In this document: positions 15,650 to 24,657 of the stretch, piece after piece
Position numbering within the stretch: position 1 is the first letter of the stretch
Layout of the letters: every line of letters begins with the position of its first letter
Source of the DNA: Castellaniella sp034674885
GTDB taxonomy: Bacteria; Pseudomonadota; Gammaproteobacteria; Burkholderiales; Burkholderiaceae_B
Direction of reading: 5' to 3'
Length of the DNA: 64,000 bases
NCBI RefSeq assembly: GCF_034674885.1
Contig: NZ_JAUCDS010000007.1
Coordinates: 1 to 64,000 of the forward strand
The notes under the pieces: model-generated
Told to the model about the DNA's origin: nothing
The model's database searches: none
Seen by the model: only the letters and a program-made list of their open reading frames with translations
Program-made: the position numbers and the translations under genes

Positions 15650-16894
15650 CTACTGGAACATCAGGCGGACCTTGTCCACCAGGCGGCCGAAGAAGCCGGC
15701 CTCGGGCACCGAATGCATCACCAGCAGCGGCACCTGCTTCAGGGGCTTGCCGTCCAGGGACACCGCCAGGGTGCCGGCCTGATCGCCTTCGGTCAGCGGC
15801 GCCATCAGCGGCTGGGTGTAGCGGGCCTCGGTCTTGATCTGATCGGCCTGGCCGCGCGGCACAGTGACCCACAGCGGCTGGTTCACCCCCAGATCGGCGG
15901 TTTCGGTAGCGCCTTCCCAGACGCGGGCGGACACGGCCGGTTTGGTCTTGTCCAGCAGTTTGACCGTGTCGAAGTTCTTGAAGCTCCAGTTGAGCAGTTT
16001 CAGGCTGCTTTCGGTGCGGGCGGCATCGCTGGCTGCCCCCACCAGCACGGACACCACCCGACGCCCGTCGCGCAGCGCCGTCGCCACCAGGCAATAGCCC
16101 GCCGACTGGGTATGGCCGGTCTTCAGGCCATCGACGGTCGAGTCGGCCCACAGCAGGCGGTTGCGGTTGCTCTGCTTGATGTTGTTGTAGGTGAATTCCT
16201 TTTGGCTGTCGTAGTGCCGGTACTGCGGGAAACGCTGCACCAGGGCGCGCGCCAGCACGGCCAGGTCTTCGACCGTGGTCATGTGATCGGGGTCTGGCAG
16301 GCCGGTGGAATTGACGAAATGGGTATGCGTCATGCCCAGGGCCTTGGCCTGCTGGTTCATCAGCGCGGCAAACGCCGATTCGCTGCCGGCCACGGCCTCG
16401 GCCAACGCCACGGTGGCGTCATTTCCCGATTGCACCAGCATGCCCTGCAACAGGTCATCCACCGCAACGTCCGTGTTCGGGTTGATGAACATGCGGGAGC
16501 CTTCGGTTTTCCAGGCCTTTTCGGAAATATGGATTTTCTGGTCGAGCTTCAGACGGCCGGTTTCCAGCGCCTCGAAAATGACGTAGGCGGACATCAGCTT
16601 GGTCAGCGAGGCGGGCTCGACGGCGGCCTGGGGGTTCTGGGCGGCGATGATCTGTCCGCTGGTCGCGTCCAGGGTCAGCCAGGCCTTGGCGCCCAGGGCC
16701 GGTGCCGGAATGTTCGACAGCGCGCTGACGCCTTCGGCCGGCGCCGCTGCGGGCGCCTCGGTGGTTGTCGCGGCCGGCGCGGCACTCGCGGCCGACCAGG
16801 CGGCCCCCGGCACCAGCAGCGCGCAACTGAGCGCCAGCGGCGCCAGACGGAAACGGCGAAGGGTCGGCAACAGGGCAAGTGTCATGGGCATCAT
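15650..16894 (-). CDS. dacC: D-alanyl-D-alanine carboxypeptidase (PBP5/6 type)
   Basis: A 414-aa S11-family penicillin-binding protein that trims the terminal D-Ala of peptidoglycan pentapeptides. The signal peptide covers about 36 residues and is followed by an Ala/Pro-rich linker. The active-site motifs are S96-x-x-K99 (SLTK), SGN at 156-158 and KTG at 258-260. The C-terminal beta domain ends in an amphipathic anchor (GFFGRLVDKVRLMFQ) that holds it on the outer face of the inner membrane. Starts at 16894, 16891 and 16885 are all possible; none has a clear Shine-Dalgarno. Confidence 0.93.
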   Translation of the reverse strand: MMPMTLALLPTLRRFRLAPLALSCALLVPGAAWSAASAAPAATTTEAPAAAPAEGVSALSNIPAPALGAKAWLTLDATSGQIIAAQNPQAAVEPASLTKLMSAYVIFEALETGRLKLDQKIHISEKAWKTEGSRMFINPNTDVAVDDLLQGMLVQSGNDATVALAEAVAGSESAFAALMNQQAKALGMTHTHFVNSTGLPDPDHMTTVEDLAVLARALVQRFPQYRHYDSQKEFTYNNIKQSNRNRLLWADSTVDGLKTGHTQSAGYCLVATALRDGRRVVSVLVGAASDAARTESSLKLLNWSFKNFDTVKLLDKTKPAVSARVWEGATETADLGVNQPLWVTVPRGQADQIKTEARYTQPLMAPLTEGDQAGTLAVSLDGKPLKQVPLLVMHSVPEAGFFGRLVDKVRLMFQ

Positions 16895-17032
16895 CGGAAA
16901 AAGGATCAAGAAAACGTGAGGCCCATTATAGGCAGCGCGCCTGACGGCTTCATGGACCGCCTCGGCGGAAATCGAGACAAAACGCAAGCAACTGAAACGT
17001 AAGCGCTCGAACCAGGGGTGCGGACAGGACCG

Positions 17033-17692
17033 TCAGGGCTGCGGATCGGCCAGGCCCAGCAGGCTGTCGAGCACGATCTGGCGCAGGATCAGCAGTTTGC
17101 CATGAAAGAAATGCCCGGCATCGGGCACCAGCGTCAGCGGCAACTGATGCGCGCGGGCAAAATCCATGCCCTCGGACAAGGGCACGACCTCGTCGTGTTC
17201 GCCGTGGATCATCAGGGTCGAGGCCGGCACGGCCAAGGGCCTGTAGCGAAAGCGTTCGACCGCGCATCCGATCAGCATCAGCCGCGCGGGCAACGGCAGA
17301 TCCCGATCCGCCAGTTCCGCATACAATTGAGCCGCCACGGCCGAACCGAAGGAAAACCCGGCCAGCACCCACGGCCCCTGGGCCGCCTGCGGCCAATCCT
17401 GGAATACCTGTTCGACGCACGCCACCATGTCGGCGGTTTCGCCGACAGCGTGGTCGAATTCACCCTGCGAGCCGCCGACCCCTCGAAAATTCGGCCGGAT
17501 CGCCAGCAGGCCCTGCTGCACGCAGGCCCGCGACACCGTGGTGACGACCTTGTTGTCGCGCGTGCCGCCATGCAGGGGGTGCGGGTGCAGGATCAGGGCC
17601 CAGCCGACAGGTGACTGTTCCGGATGGTCCACGGTATATTCAACCGTTCCCGATGCCCCTCGGAAAATCGATTGTTCCGTACGCAAACTCAT
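17033..17692 (-). CDS. alpha/beta hydrolase (COG2945 type)
   Basis: A 219-aa cytoplasmic alpha/beta hydrolase. The nucleophile elbow is AGFSFGSAVA near residue 113, with an upstream HPHPLHGGT loop and RPNFRGVGGSQG, both characteristic of the COG2945 group. The acid and His of the triad are probably in IHGEHDEVVP and DAGHFFHG. The substrate is unknown. It is divergent from birA with a 48-nt gap. Confidence 0.85.
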   Translation of the reverse strand: MSLRTEQSIFRGASGTVEYTVDHPEQSPVGWALILHPHPLHGGTRDNKVVTTVSRACVQQGLLAIRPNFRGVGGSQGEFDHAVGETADMVACVEQVFQDWPQAAQGPWVLAGFSFGSAVAAQLYAELADRDLPLPARLMLIGCAVERFRYRPLAVPASTLMIHGEHDEVVPLSEGMDFARAHQLPLTLVPDAGHFFHGKLLILRQIVLDSLLGLADPQP

Positions 17693-17740
17693 GATGAACT
17701 GGTCTCTCGATCGGTGTGACTCACGCCTCATTCTACCCAT

Positions 17741-18613
17741 ATGACCGGCATATCCTCTGATTCCGCCATTCTCCTGCCAGCGCCCGACCAGATGACCAGA
17801 AAGCTGCGGGCGGCGCTGCCGTGCTTTCACCGGGTCGACTGGCTGGCGGACACCGGGTCGACCAATGCCGACCTGCTGGTGCGCGCACGCCAGGACCAGG
17901 GCTGGGTTGCACGTCCCTGGCTGCTGGGCACGCACCTGCAGACCCAGGGGCGCGGGCGCGCAGGCCGCACCTGGCAGAACAGAGTGGGCGCCAATCTGAT
18001 GTTTTCCTGCGCCTTCGACGTCTTCCTGCCCGCACGGCAACTGCCTACCCTGGCGCCCCTGATCGGGCTGGCGACCTGCCAGGCGCTGCGCCGCCACCTG
18101 GGCCCCGAACACCAGGCCAGGCTGAACATGAAATGGCCCAATGACCTGCAATGGGACAACGCCAAACTGGCCGGTATCCTGATCGAATCCACCCGTTCGG
18201 GCACCGCGCAGGTCGCCGACCACCACCTGATCATCATCGGCATGGGCCTGAACCTGCTCGATGCCCGCGCCCTGTCGCAATCCCTGGACCGCAACGTGGC
18301 GGACTGGTCGGGCCTGGCGGCCCTGGACCCGCTGGCGGCCCAGGCCTCTGCGGCAACGCTGGCCGCCTGTGCCGCCCAGGCCTGGTACGAGGCCCTGAAC
18401 CAGACCACGGCGCACGGTTTCGCCGACCTGCCCGCCCGCTACGCCGAGGTCGACGGCCTGGTGGGCCAGCCGCTGGACGTCATCGACAACGGCAAACTGC
18501 GGCAGACCGGCATCGCCTGCGGCATCGACACGCAAGGCCGCCTGCTGCTGCGCAGCGCCGAAGGCACCCAGGCCGTCTCGGTGGGCGAGATCTCCGTGCG
18601 GCTGCGGCGATGA
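17741..18613 (+). CDS. birA: biotin-[acetyl-CoA-carboxylase] ligase BirA
   Basis: A 290-aa monofunctional biotin ligase without an N-terminal DNA-binding domain. Catalytic-core motifs: TGSTNADL, THLQTQGRGRAGRTW (the biotinyl-AMP loop) and MKWPNDLQWDNAKLAGILIE. The C-terminal SH3-like domain follows. It charges the biotin carboxyl carrier protein. The stop overlaps the coaX start (ATGA). Confidence 0.95.
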   Translation: MTGISSDSAILLPAPDQMTRKLRAALPCFHRVDWLADTGSTNADLLVRARQDQGWVARPWLLGTHLQTQGRGRAGRTWQNRVGANLMFSCAFDVFLPARQLPTLAPLIGLATCQALRRHLGPEHQARLNMKWPNDLQWDNAKLAGILIESTRSGTAQVADHHLIIIGMGLNLLDARALSQSLDRNVADWSGLAALDPLAAQASAATLAACAAQAWYEALNQTTAHGFADLPARYAEVDGLVGQPLDVIDNGKLRQTGIACGIDTQGRLLLRSAEGTQAVSVGEISVRLRR

Positions 18614-19440
18614 AGCTGCTGATCGACGCCGGCAACACCCGAGCCAAGATCGCCTGGATGACACCCGGAGATCCCGCCGGCCGCAGCCCGGCCGCACCCC
18701 TGGATTACGCGCAACTGCCGGAACTGGCTGCCTGCCTGCCGCACCGGCCGCAACACATTCTGGGATCGAACGTCGCCGGCCCGGATATCCGCCGACGGCT
18801 GGATCAGGCCTGCCAAACGGCCTGGGGTCTGGCGATACGCTGGTGCGATGCCCACGATGGCCAGGATCTGCTGGGCAACCCCTACGCCGACGTCACCCGC
18901 CTGGGGGCGGACCGCTGGCTGGGGCTGCTGGGATTGCTGGGCACGCTGTCGACCGACCCCGGCTGGCGCTCGGGCCACCCTGCGCTGCTGGCCAGCTTCG
19001 GTACCGCCACCACCATCGACACGATCACACCGGGCATCAACACGGCACGGCCCGCCTTTCTGGGGGGGCTGATCCTGCCGGGGCCTTCGCTGATGGCCCA
19101 CAGCCTGGCCCAGGGCACAGCCCAGTTGCCCCTGGGAGAAGGCCGGTGCGTGGATTTCCCGCAGGACACGCAAGACGCCATCGCCAGCGGCATCGCCGCT
19201 GCGCAGGCCGGTGCGCTGCTGCGCCAATGGCATCTGGCCCGCGACCAGGCCCAAGGCCGGGCACCGCAGGTCTTCGTCTGCGGTGGCGGCTGGCCCACGA
19301 TCGGTGCGACGGTCCAGGCAGGGCTGATGCGTGCGCAGGACGGGCTGCAACTACCGCATCGCCCGCCCCGGGTGCTGGACGGCCCCGTGCTGGACGGCCT
19401 GGCCTGCCTGGCTGCAGCGCCCCGGGCGTCTGCCGCCTGA
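18610..19440 (+). CDS. coaX: type III pantothenate kinase CoaX
   Basis: A 276-aa ASKHA-fold kinase for the first step of coenzyme A synthesis. Motifs are LIDAGNTRAKIAW at the N-terminus (phosphate loop), GADRWLGLLG and SFGTATTID (adenosine and pantothenate regions), and FLGGLILPGPSLM. It is translationally coupled to birA, the usual arrangement in Bordetella relatives. Confidence 0.95.
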   Translation: MKLLIDAGNTRAKIAWMTPGDPAGRSPAAPLDYAQLPELAACLPHRPQHILGSNVAGPDIRRRLDQACQTAWGLAIRWCDAHDGQDLLGNPYADVTRLGADRWLGLLGLLGTLSTDPGWRSGHPALLASFGTATTIDTITPGINTARPAFLGGLILPGPSLMAHSLAQGTAQLPLGEGRCVDFPQDTQDAIASGIAAAQAGALLRQWHLARDQAQGRAPQVFVCGGGWPTIGATVQAGLMRAQDGLQLPHRPPRVLDGPVLDGLACLAAAPRASAA

Positions 19441-19550
19441 CGGTTCCTGCGACACGCACCGACTCGGCGGGGGCCGGCGGGGGCCGTCCAATTGATATAC
19501 TGGCCGCTGCATCGCCCGCACGGCGCCATTCCGGTCCGTCTGCCCGGCCG

Positions 19551-19751
19551 ATGAGACCCGACCTGCTTCGAATCATGCGCTTTCTGCTGACCCTCGCCGT
19601 CGTTGCCAACCTGGCCTTGCTGGCTTACGGCCAGGGCTTTTTCGGTCCGCCGCCGGCCGAACAGGGCCGCACGCCGCGCCCCCTGTCGCAACGCGGCCAG
19701 CAAGCGCTGGTGCCCAGCGCCCCGATTCCCCCTGAATTCACACCACGATGA
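19551..19751 (+). CDS. short exported or membrane-anchored peptide coupled to galU
   Basis: A 66-aa frame (58 aa if the second ATG at 19575 is used). It has one hydrophobic N-terminal segment, FLLTLAVVANLALLAYGQG, then a Pro-rich tail. Its stop overlaps the galU start (ATGA). In related genomes I expect a longer SPOR-type protein after coaX with a similar N-terminus; this may be a shortened form. Function unknown. Confidence 0.55.
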   Translation: MRPDLLRIMRFLLTLAVVANLALLAYGQGFFGPPPAEQGRTPRPLSQRGQQALVPSAPIPPEFTPR

Positions 19752-20584
19752 AACCTATCCGCAAAGCTGTCTTCCCGGTCGCTGGCCTGGGCACCCGGTT
19801 CCTGCCCGCCACCAAGGCCATGCCCAAGGAAATGCTGCCCATCGTCGACAAGCCGCTGATCCAGTACGCCGTCGAAGAAGCCCTGGCTGCCGGCATCACT
19901 GAACTGATCTTCGTCACCGGACGCAACAAGCGCGCCATCGAGGACCATTTCGACCGCGCCCCCGAACTGGAAGCGGAACTGGAAACCAAGGGCAAACAGG
20001 CGCTGCTGGACACGATCCGCACCATCCTGCCCGACCACGTGCACTGCATCTACACCCGCCAGGCACAGCCGCTGGGCCTGGGCCACGCGGTGTTGTGCGC
20101 CGCGCCCATCGTCGGCAACGAGCCCTTTGCCGTGCTGCTGGCCGACGACCTGCTGGACGCCGACACCGCCGTCACGCGCCAACTGGTGGACGCAGCCCAC
20201 CAGCACGATGGCAGCGTGCTGGCCATCCAGGAAATCGACCCGCAGGACACGCGCAAATACGGCATCATCGCCGGCTCCGCCGTCGACGCCCGCAATACCC
20301 GGGTGGAACACATCGTCGAAAAACCCGCGCCGCAGGATGCACCGTCCAACCAGGCCGTGGTCGGGCGCTACGTGCTGGAACCGGAAATCTTCGATTTCCT
20401 GCGCCAGACCCAAGCCGGCGTGGGCCAGGAAATCCAGTTGACCGACGCGATTTCCGCCATGCTGCGCCATCGCCGAGTATTCGGCCACCGCTACGTTGGC
20501 GAACGCTACGACTGCGGCAGCAAGGAAGGTTTCTTCAAGGCCACGATCGCCTTGGGGGAAAAATATCACGGCCTGCGCCCATAG
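19748..20584 (+). CDS. galU: UTP-glucose-1-phosphate uridylyltransferase GalU
   Basis: A 278-aa nucleotidyltransferase making UDP-glucose for LPS, exopolysaccharide and osmolytes. The N-terminal motif is AVFPVAGLGTRFLPATKAMPKE, the activity-site motifs include PLIQYAVEEA and QPLGLGHAVL, with GRYVLEPEIFD and YDCGSKEGF towards the end. The start overlaps the short upstream frame. It converges on waaA with a 14-nt gap. Confidence 0.97.
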   Translation: MKPIRKAVFPVAGLGTRFLPATKAMPKEMLPIVDKPLIQYAVEEALAAGITELIFVTGRNKRAIEDHFDRAPELEAELETKGKQALLDTIRTILPDHVHCIYTRQAQPLGLGHAVLCAAPIVGNEPFAVLLADDLLDADTAVTRQLVDAAHQHDGSVLAIQEIDPQDTRKYGIIAGSAVDARNTRVEHIVEKPAPQDAPSNQAVVGRYVLEPEIFDFLRQTQAGVGQEIQLTDAISAMLRHRRVFGHRYVGERYDCGSKEGFFKATIALGEKYHGLRP

Positions 20585-20598
20585 GGGGCTTGCCCGAT

Positions 20599-21933
20599 CT
20601 ACGCGGCGCGCTGCGCCAGCATATCCTCGATCCCGTTGATCACCCGAGCCACGGCGCCGGCATGCTGGCGCACCCAGTCACGCCCGGCCTGTCCCACCTG
20701 GGCGGCGGCCGCCGGATCATCCAGCCACTGCAGCGCCTGGCGCAGCGCCTGATCGGCGTCAGCCACCTGGGCAATGGCCCCGGCGGCCTGCGCATCCGCC
20801 ACGGCCTGCTGGAAATGCGCCGTATGCGGCCCTACGATGACCGGGCAGCCCAGGGCGCTGGCCTCGATGAAATTCTGCCCGCCCAGCGGCGCGAAGCTGC
20901 CGCCCACGATCGCCACCCGGCTGCCAGCGTAATACCAGGGCATTTCGCCCAGGGTGTCACCCAGCAGCACCGTCGCCTGGCGGCAGGCCGCCAGCGCGGA
21001 ACTGCCGCCGTCGCCCAGATCCAGCAGTTGCGTGCGCCGCACAAACGGCAGGCCCGCCGCCTGCAGCTGGGCGGCCGCCGAATCGAAGCGCTGGGGATGA
21101 CGCGGAATCAGCAGAAACAGCAGCGGCGCGGCGGATTCTTCCCCTGTCGCGGCCGCCCGACCGAGCACCCGGCGGATCGCCTGGATGAAGGCCTGATCCT
21201 CGCCCTCGCGTGTGCTGGCGATGGCAATCACCCGGCTGCCCAGCTGAGTGGAAAACGCCCGCCCGCGCGAGGCCTTGTCCTGGTCCAGCTGAACGTCGAA
21301 CTTGAAGTTGCCGGAGACACTGACCTGCCGCGCGCCGGCGCGTTCCAGACGCTGTGCATCCACCCATGATTGGGCGTAGGTGCGAGCGACTCCGCCATAG
21401 GCGCGACGCATCAGCCCGCCCAGACGCCGGGTGCGACGCAAGGCAGCGTCGGACATGCGGGCGCTGGCCAGCACCAGGGGCACGCCGGCCCCTTGGGCAG
21501 CGTGGATCAGATTGGGCCAGAGTTCGCGTTCGATCAGCACGCCCAGGGCGGGTCGATACTGCTGCATGAACCGGCGCGTGGCGCCCGGAAAATCGTAAGG
21601 CAGCCAGGCTTGCTGTAAAACGCCGCGTTCCAGTTCAGCCGCATACACGCGCTGGCCTTCCGCCCGCCCGGTGGCAGTCAGGTGTGTCAGCAGCACCCGA
21701 TGGCCGCGATCCAGCAGCGCCCGGATCAGCGGCTGGGCCGCCCGCGTCTCGCCCAGGCTGACGGCATGGACCCAGATCGGCCCGGCCGCCGGCTGCGGCG
21801 CCCGGTAGCGGCCAAAGCGCGTGCCGTCGAGCACGTCCCAGCGCCCCCCCGCACGGCGTGCCCGCAATCCCATCCACGTCAGCAGCAGCGGCGACAGCAA
21901 CATCAGCAGCAGGGAATAGATCCAGCGGCTCAT
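20599..21933 (-). CDS. waaA: 3-deoxy-D-manno-octulosonic acid (Kdo) transferase WaaA
   Basis: A 444-aa GT30 glycosyltransferase that adds Kdo to lipid IVA on the inner face of the inner membrane. It has an N-terminal membrane anchor (IYSLLLMLLSPLLLTWMGL), then IWVHAVSLGETRAAQPLI and the LIERELWPNLI acceptor-domain motif; the C-terminal half carries GGSFAPLGGQNFIE. Its start overlaps the waaC stop by four bases, so the two genes form an operon. Confidence 0.96.
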   Translation of the reverse strand: MSRWIYSLLLMLLSPLLLTWMGLRARRAGGRWDVLDGTRFGRYRAPQPAAGPIWVHAVSLGETRAAQPLIRALLDRGHRVLLTHLTATGRAEGQRVYAAELERGVLQQAWLPYDFPGATRRFMQQYRPALGVLIERELWPNLIHAAQGAGVPLVLASARMSDAALRRTRRLGGLMRRAYGGVARTYAQSWVDAQRLERAGARQVSVSGNFKFDVQLDQDKASRGRAFSTQLGSRVIAIASTREGEDQAFIQAIRRVLGRAAATGEESAAPLLFLLIPRHPQRFDSAAAQLQAAGLPFVRRTQLLDLGDGGSSALAACRQATVLLGDTLGEMPWYYAGSRVAIVGGSFAPLGGQNFIEASALGCPVIVGPHTAHFQQAVADAQAAGAIAQVADADQALRQALQWLDDPAAAAQVGQAGRDWVRQHAGAVARVINGIEDMLAQRAA

Positions 21934-22904
21934 TGCGCCGGGACCGTCCGACCCGCATCCAGGGCGGCATCGATTGCCGCCAGCACCTGCCCGGCGTCGG
22001 GTTCCTGGCCCCGCTCGCCCAGGCTGGCGGTATAGGCCGCCCCCTGCAGCGGCGTGCGCACCGGAGTGGACGCCTTGTAGATGCCGATGGTTGGGCGCCC
22101 CAGACCGGCGCTCAGGTGCGTCAGACCGCTGTCCAGGCCCACCATGATGCGCGCCCGCGCCAGCTGATCAGCCACCTGGCGCAGCCCCAGGCGCGGCAGG
22201 ACCTCGGCCCCGCCGCGCCCCTGGATCAGTTCCCGGGCCCGGGCCTGTTCGGCGTCGTTGCCCGCCAGCAGGCGCAGGCCCAGGCCTTGCGCCTGCAGAT
22301 GATCGAAGACCTGGCGCCAATGGCTGGCCGGCCAGAGCTTGTCGTCGCGGCTGGCCGACGGCATGATCAGGGCGACCGGGTCGATCGCCACGCCATCGGT
22401 GATGGCCTGCAGGCCGAAATCCGGCGGCCCGTCGCTGACATAGCCGAAAGTCGCCGCCGCCAACGCGCGCTGGCGGATGATGGCCGGCTGCCAGAATTCA
22501 ACCCGGTGTTTGACGTCGTAGAACAGGGATGCCAGGGGTTCGCGGGCGGATTTCCAGTCCAGCCCGTGGCGCTGACCACGTGCCTGGCGCACCAGCCAGA
22601 CCGACTTCAGCAGGGACTGCATGTCCAGGATGATGTCGTAGCGCCGCGATGCCAGGTCAGCCCTCAAGGCTGCCCGTTCGCGGCGCGTCTGCGCATTCCA
22701 CCAATGTTTGCGCCAACGCCGATGGGCCACGGCAATGACCTCGTGCACGGCTGGATGCCAGGCAGGGATCTGGGCAAAGGATTCCTCGGCGATCCAATCG
22801 ATCTGCGCGCCGGGCACGTGCCGAGCGATGTCGGAGATGGCCGGCAGCATGTGCACCAGATCCCCCAGCGAGGAGGTGCGAACGATCAGGATACGAGTTG
22901 TCAT
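21930..22904 (-). CDS. waaC: lipopolysaccharide heptosyltransferase I WaaC
   Basis: A 324-aa GT9 enzyme that adds the first heptose to Kdo in the LPS inner core. The N-terminus RILIVRTSSLGDLVHMLPAI and the C-terminal VGLDSGLTHLSAGLGRPTIG are hallmarks of the family. The ATG at 22904 starts directly at the Rossmann fold; the longer frame is not needed. It is divergent from the gamma-carbonic anhydrase gene. Confidence 0.95.
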   Translation of the reverse strand: MTTRILIVRTSSLGDLVHMLPAISDIARHVPGAQIDWIAEESFAQIPAWHPAVHEVIAVAHRRWRKHWWNAQTRRERAALRADLASRRYDIILDMQSLLKSVWLVRQARGQRHGLDWKSAREPLASLFYDVKHRVEFWQPAIIRQRALAAATFGYVSDGPPDFGLQAITDGVAIDPVALIMPSASRDDKLWPASHWRQVFDHLQAQGLGLRLLAGNDAEQARARELIQGRGGAEVLPRLGLRQVADQLARARIMVGLDSGLTHLSAGLGRPTIGIYKASTPVRTPLQGAAYTASLGERGQEPDAGQVLAAIDAALDAGRTVPAQ

Positions 22905-23016
22905 GGCGCGATTATAGGCGGCCCGCCCTGCGAATTCGCGGGCTACCCCCTGGGCATGCGGGGCTGTTATCCTTGTTGACATCCAGCCACATGGTCCCGA
23001 TCCGGAGCCCCGACCC

Positions 23017-23538
23017 ATGACCTGTTACGCCCTGGGGGATATCACCCCGCACATCGATTCTTCCGCCTTCATCGCCGCCGAGGCCACCGTGATCGGCGCC
23101 GCCACGCTGCAGGCGGGCACCAGCGTCTGGGCAGGCGCCGTGATCCGCGCCGACAACGAACCCATCACTATCGGCGAACAATCCAACATCCAGGAAGGCG
23201 CAGTGCTGCACGTCGATACCGGCAAGCCGCTGACCATCGGCCGGCAGGTCACGGTCGGCCACCAGGCCATGCTGCACGGCTGCACCATCGAAGACGGTTC
23301 CCTGATCGGCATCCAGGCCGTCGTGCTGAACGGCGCGGTCATCGGTCGCCACAGCCTGGTGGGCGCCGGGGCCCTCGTCACCGAAGGCAAGGTCTTTCCG
23401 GAACGATCCCTGATCCTGGGCGCGCCGGCGAAGGTCGCCCGCACCCTGTCGGACGAGGAAGTCGCGGCCCTGCAGCGCAGCGCGGCCGACTACGCCGCCC
23501 GCGCCGCCCGCTACAAAGAAGCCCTGCGGCCCTTGTAG
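23017..23538 (+). CDS. gamma-carbonic anhydrase-like hexapeptide-repeat protein
   Basis: A 173-aa left-handed beta-helix protein (YrdA/PaaY/CaiE group). Hexapeptide repeats fill residues 15-130. The three metal-binding His are in LHVDTG and VGHQAMLHGC, so metal binding is likely. Activity may be carbonic anhydrase or thioesterase; family members vary. GGAG lies 9 nt before the ATG. Confidence 0.88.
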   Translation: MTCYALGDITPHIDSSAFIAAEATVIGAATLQAGTSVWAGAVIRADNEPITIGEQSNIQEGAVLHVDTGKPLTIGRQVTVGHQAMLHGCTIEDGSLIGIQAVVLNGAVIGRHSLVGAGALVTEGKVFPERSLILGAPAKVARTLSDEEVAALQRSAADYAARAARYKEALRPL

Positions 23539-23545
23539 GTCTTTT

Positions 23546-24601
23546 CTAGGCGGGCAGCAGGCGGCCATACAGCTGCTGATAGGCAGCCACCATGGCCGGG
23601 ACCGAATACGCCTGCGCCACGTGGTCCCGCGCCCGCTGCGCCATGGCCTGCGCGGCATCGGCATGATCCAGCACCCAGGCGATGCGTCTGGCCAGACCGG
23701 CATCGTCGCCGGCCGGCACCAGCAGGCCACGGTCAGGATCCAGGATCTCCCGGTGGCCGCCGACATCCGTCGCGACCACGGGCAGCCCCGCCAGGCAGGC
23801 ATCCAGCACGCTGGTGCCCAGGGCCTCGAATCGGGAACTGCTGACGTAGATGTCGGCCAACGCCAGGCAATCGCCCACCCGCGCCTGAAAGCCGGCGAAC
23901 CGATAATGGTCCTGCAGGCCCAGTTCCTGCACCCGGGCGCGCGCCGCGTCAGCCGCCGCGCCGTCGGCGCCGCAATGCAGGCAGACGATGTCGGCATGAT
24001 CCTGCCTCAGCCGGTTGACTGCTTCGATCAGCGTCAGGGGGTCTTTTTCCGGGCTGAGCGCCGCCGCCGTCACCAGGACCCGGCGCCCTTCCAGGCCGAA
24101 CTGCCGGCGCAAGGCCTCGACTCCGGCCGGATCTGCATGCTGGGCTTCCACCGCGCTGGGAATCGTGACGACCGCCAACCCCAGCGCCCGGGGCGCCGCA
24201 GCGGCAGCCTGGCTGATGGCCACCAGCGCATCGGCCCGACGCCATTTCCAGCGCTGGCGCCGGGCCTTGTCCGGCGCATCGAAAGCCGTGCGCCGGGTAA
24301 AGACCAGCGCCGCGCGCAAGACAGGCCGCAAAACGGCCAACAGGCTCATGGCCTGGGCCGTCTGGGCATGGATCACGTCATAGGAACGGCGCTGCGCCAG
24401 CAGCAGCCTCACCAGCGCCAGGCTGCCGGCGCAGGGAAAGACCTGAACGCCCGCCGCCTGGGCGCGCTGCGCCAGCGGCCCACCGGCACGCGCCGCCACG
24501 GCCACCTGATGGCCGGCGGCCTGCAAGCCCTGCAGGGTGAACAGCGTCTGGCGTTCGCCGCCGCGCCAGCCTTTTTCCAGATTCAGGTGCAGGATGCGCA
24601 T
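23546..24601 (-). CDS. GT4-family glycosyltransferase
   Basis: A 351-aa GT-B glycosyltransferase. The N-terminal donor-side loop is EKGWRGGERQTL, and the C-terminal GT4 core has VSSSRFEALGTSVLDACLAGLP with the two conserved Glu/Phe-Glu positions. The linked waaC/waaA genes suggest a role in LPS core or O-chain assembly, but the sugar and acceptor are not readable. It follows glmU on the same strand after 56 nt. Confidence 0.88.
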   Translation of the reverse strand: MRILHLNLEKGWRGGERQTLFTLQGLQAAGHQVAVAARAGGPLAQRAQAAGVQVFPCAGSLALVRLLLAQRRSYDVIHAQTAQAMSLLAVLRPVLRAALVFTRRTAFDAPDKARRQRWKWRRADALVAISQAAAAAPRALGLAVVTIPSAVEAQHADPAGVEALRRQFGLEGRRVLVTAAALSPEKDPLTLIEAVNRLRQDHADIVCLHCGADGAAADAARARVQELGLQDHYRFAGFQARVGDCLALADIYVSSSRFEALGTSVLDACLAGLPVVATDVGGHREILDPDRGLLVPAGDDAGLARRIAWVLDHADAAQAMAQRARDHVAQAYSVPAMVAAYQQLYGRLLPA

Positions 24602-24657
24602 GAAGCGGCCCGAATCAGGCGAGCAAGCCCGGACGGCGCAGGACGCGGGTCGTCACG

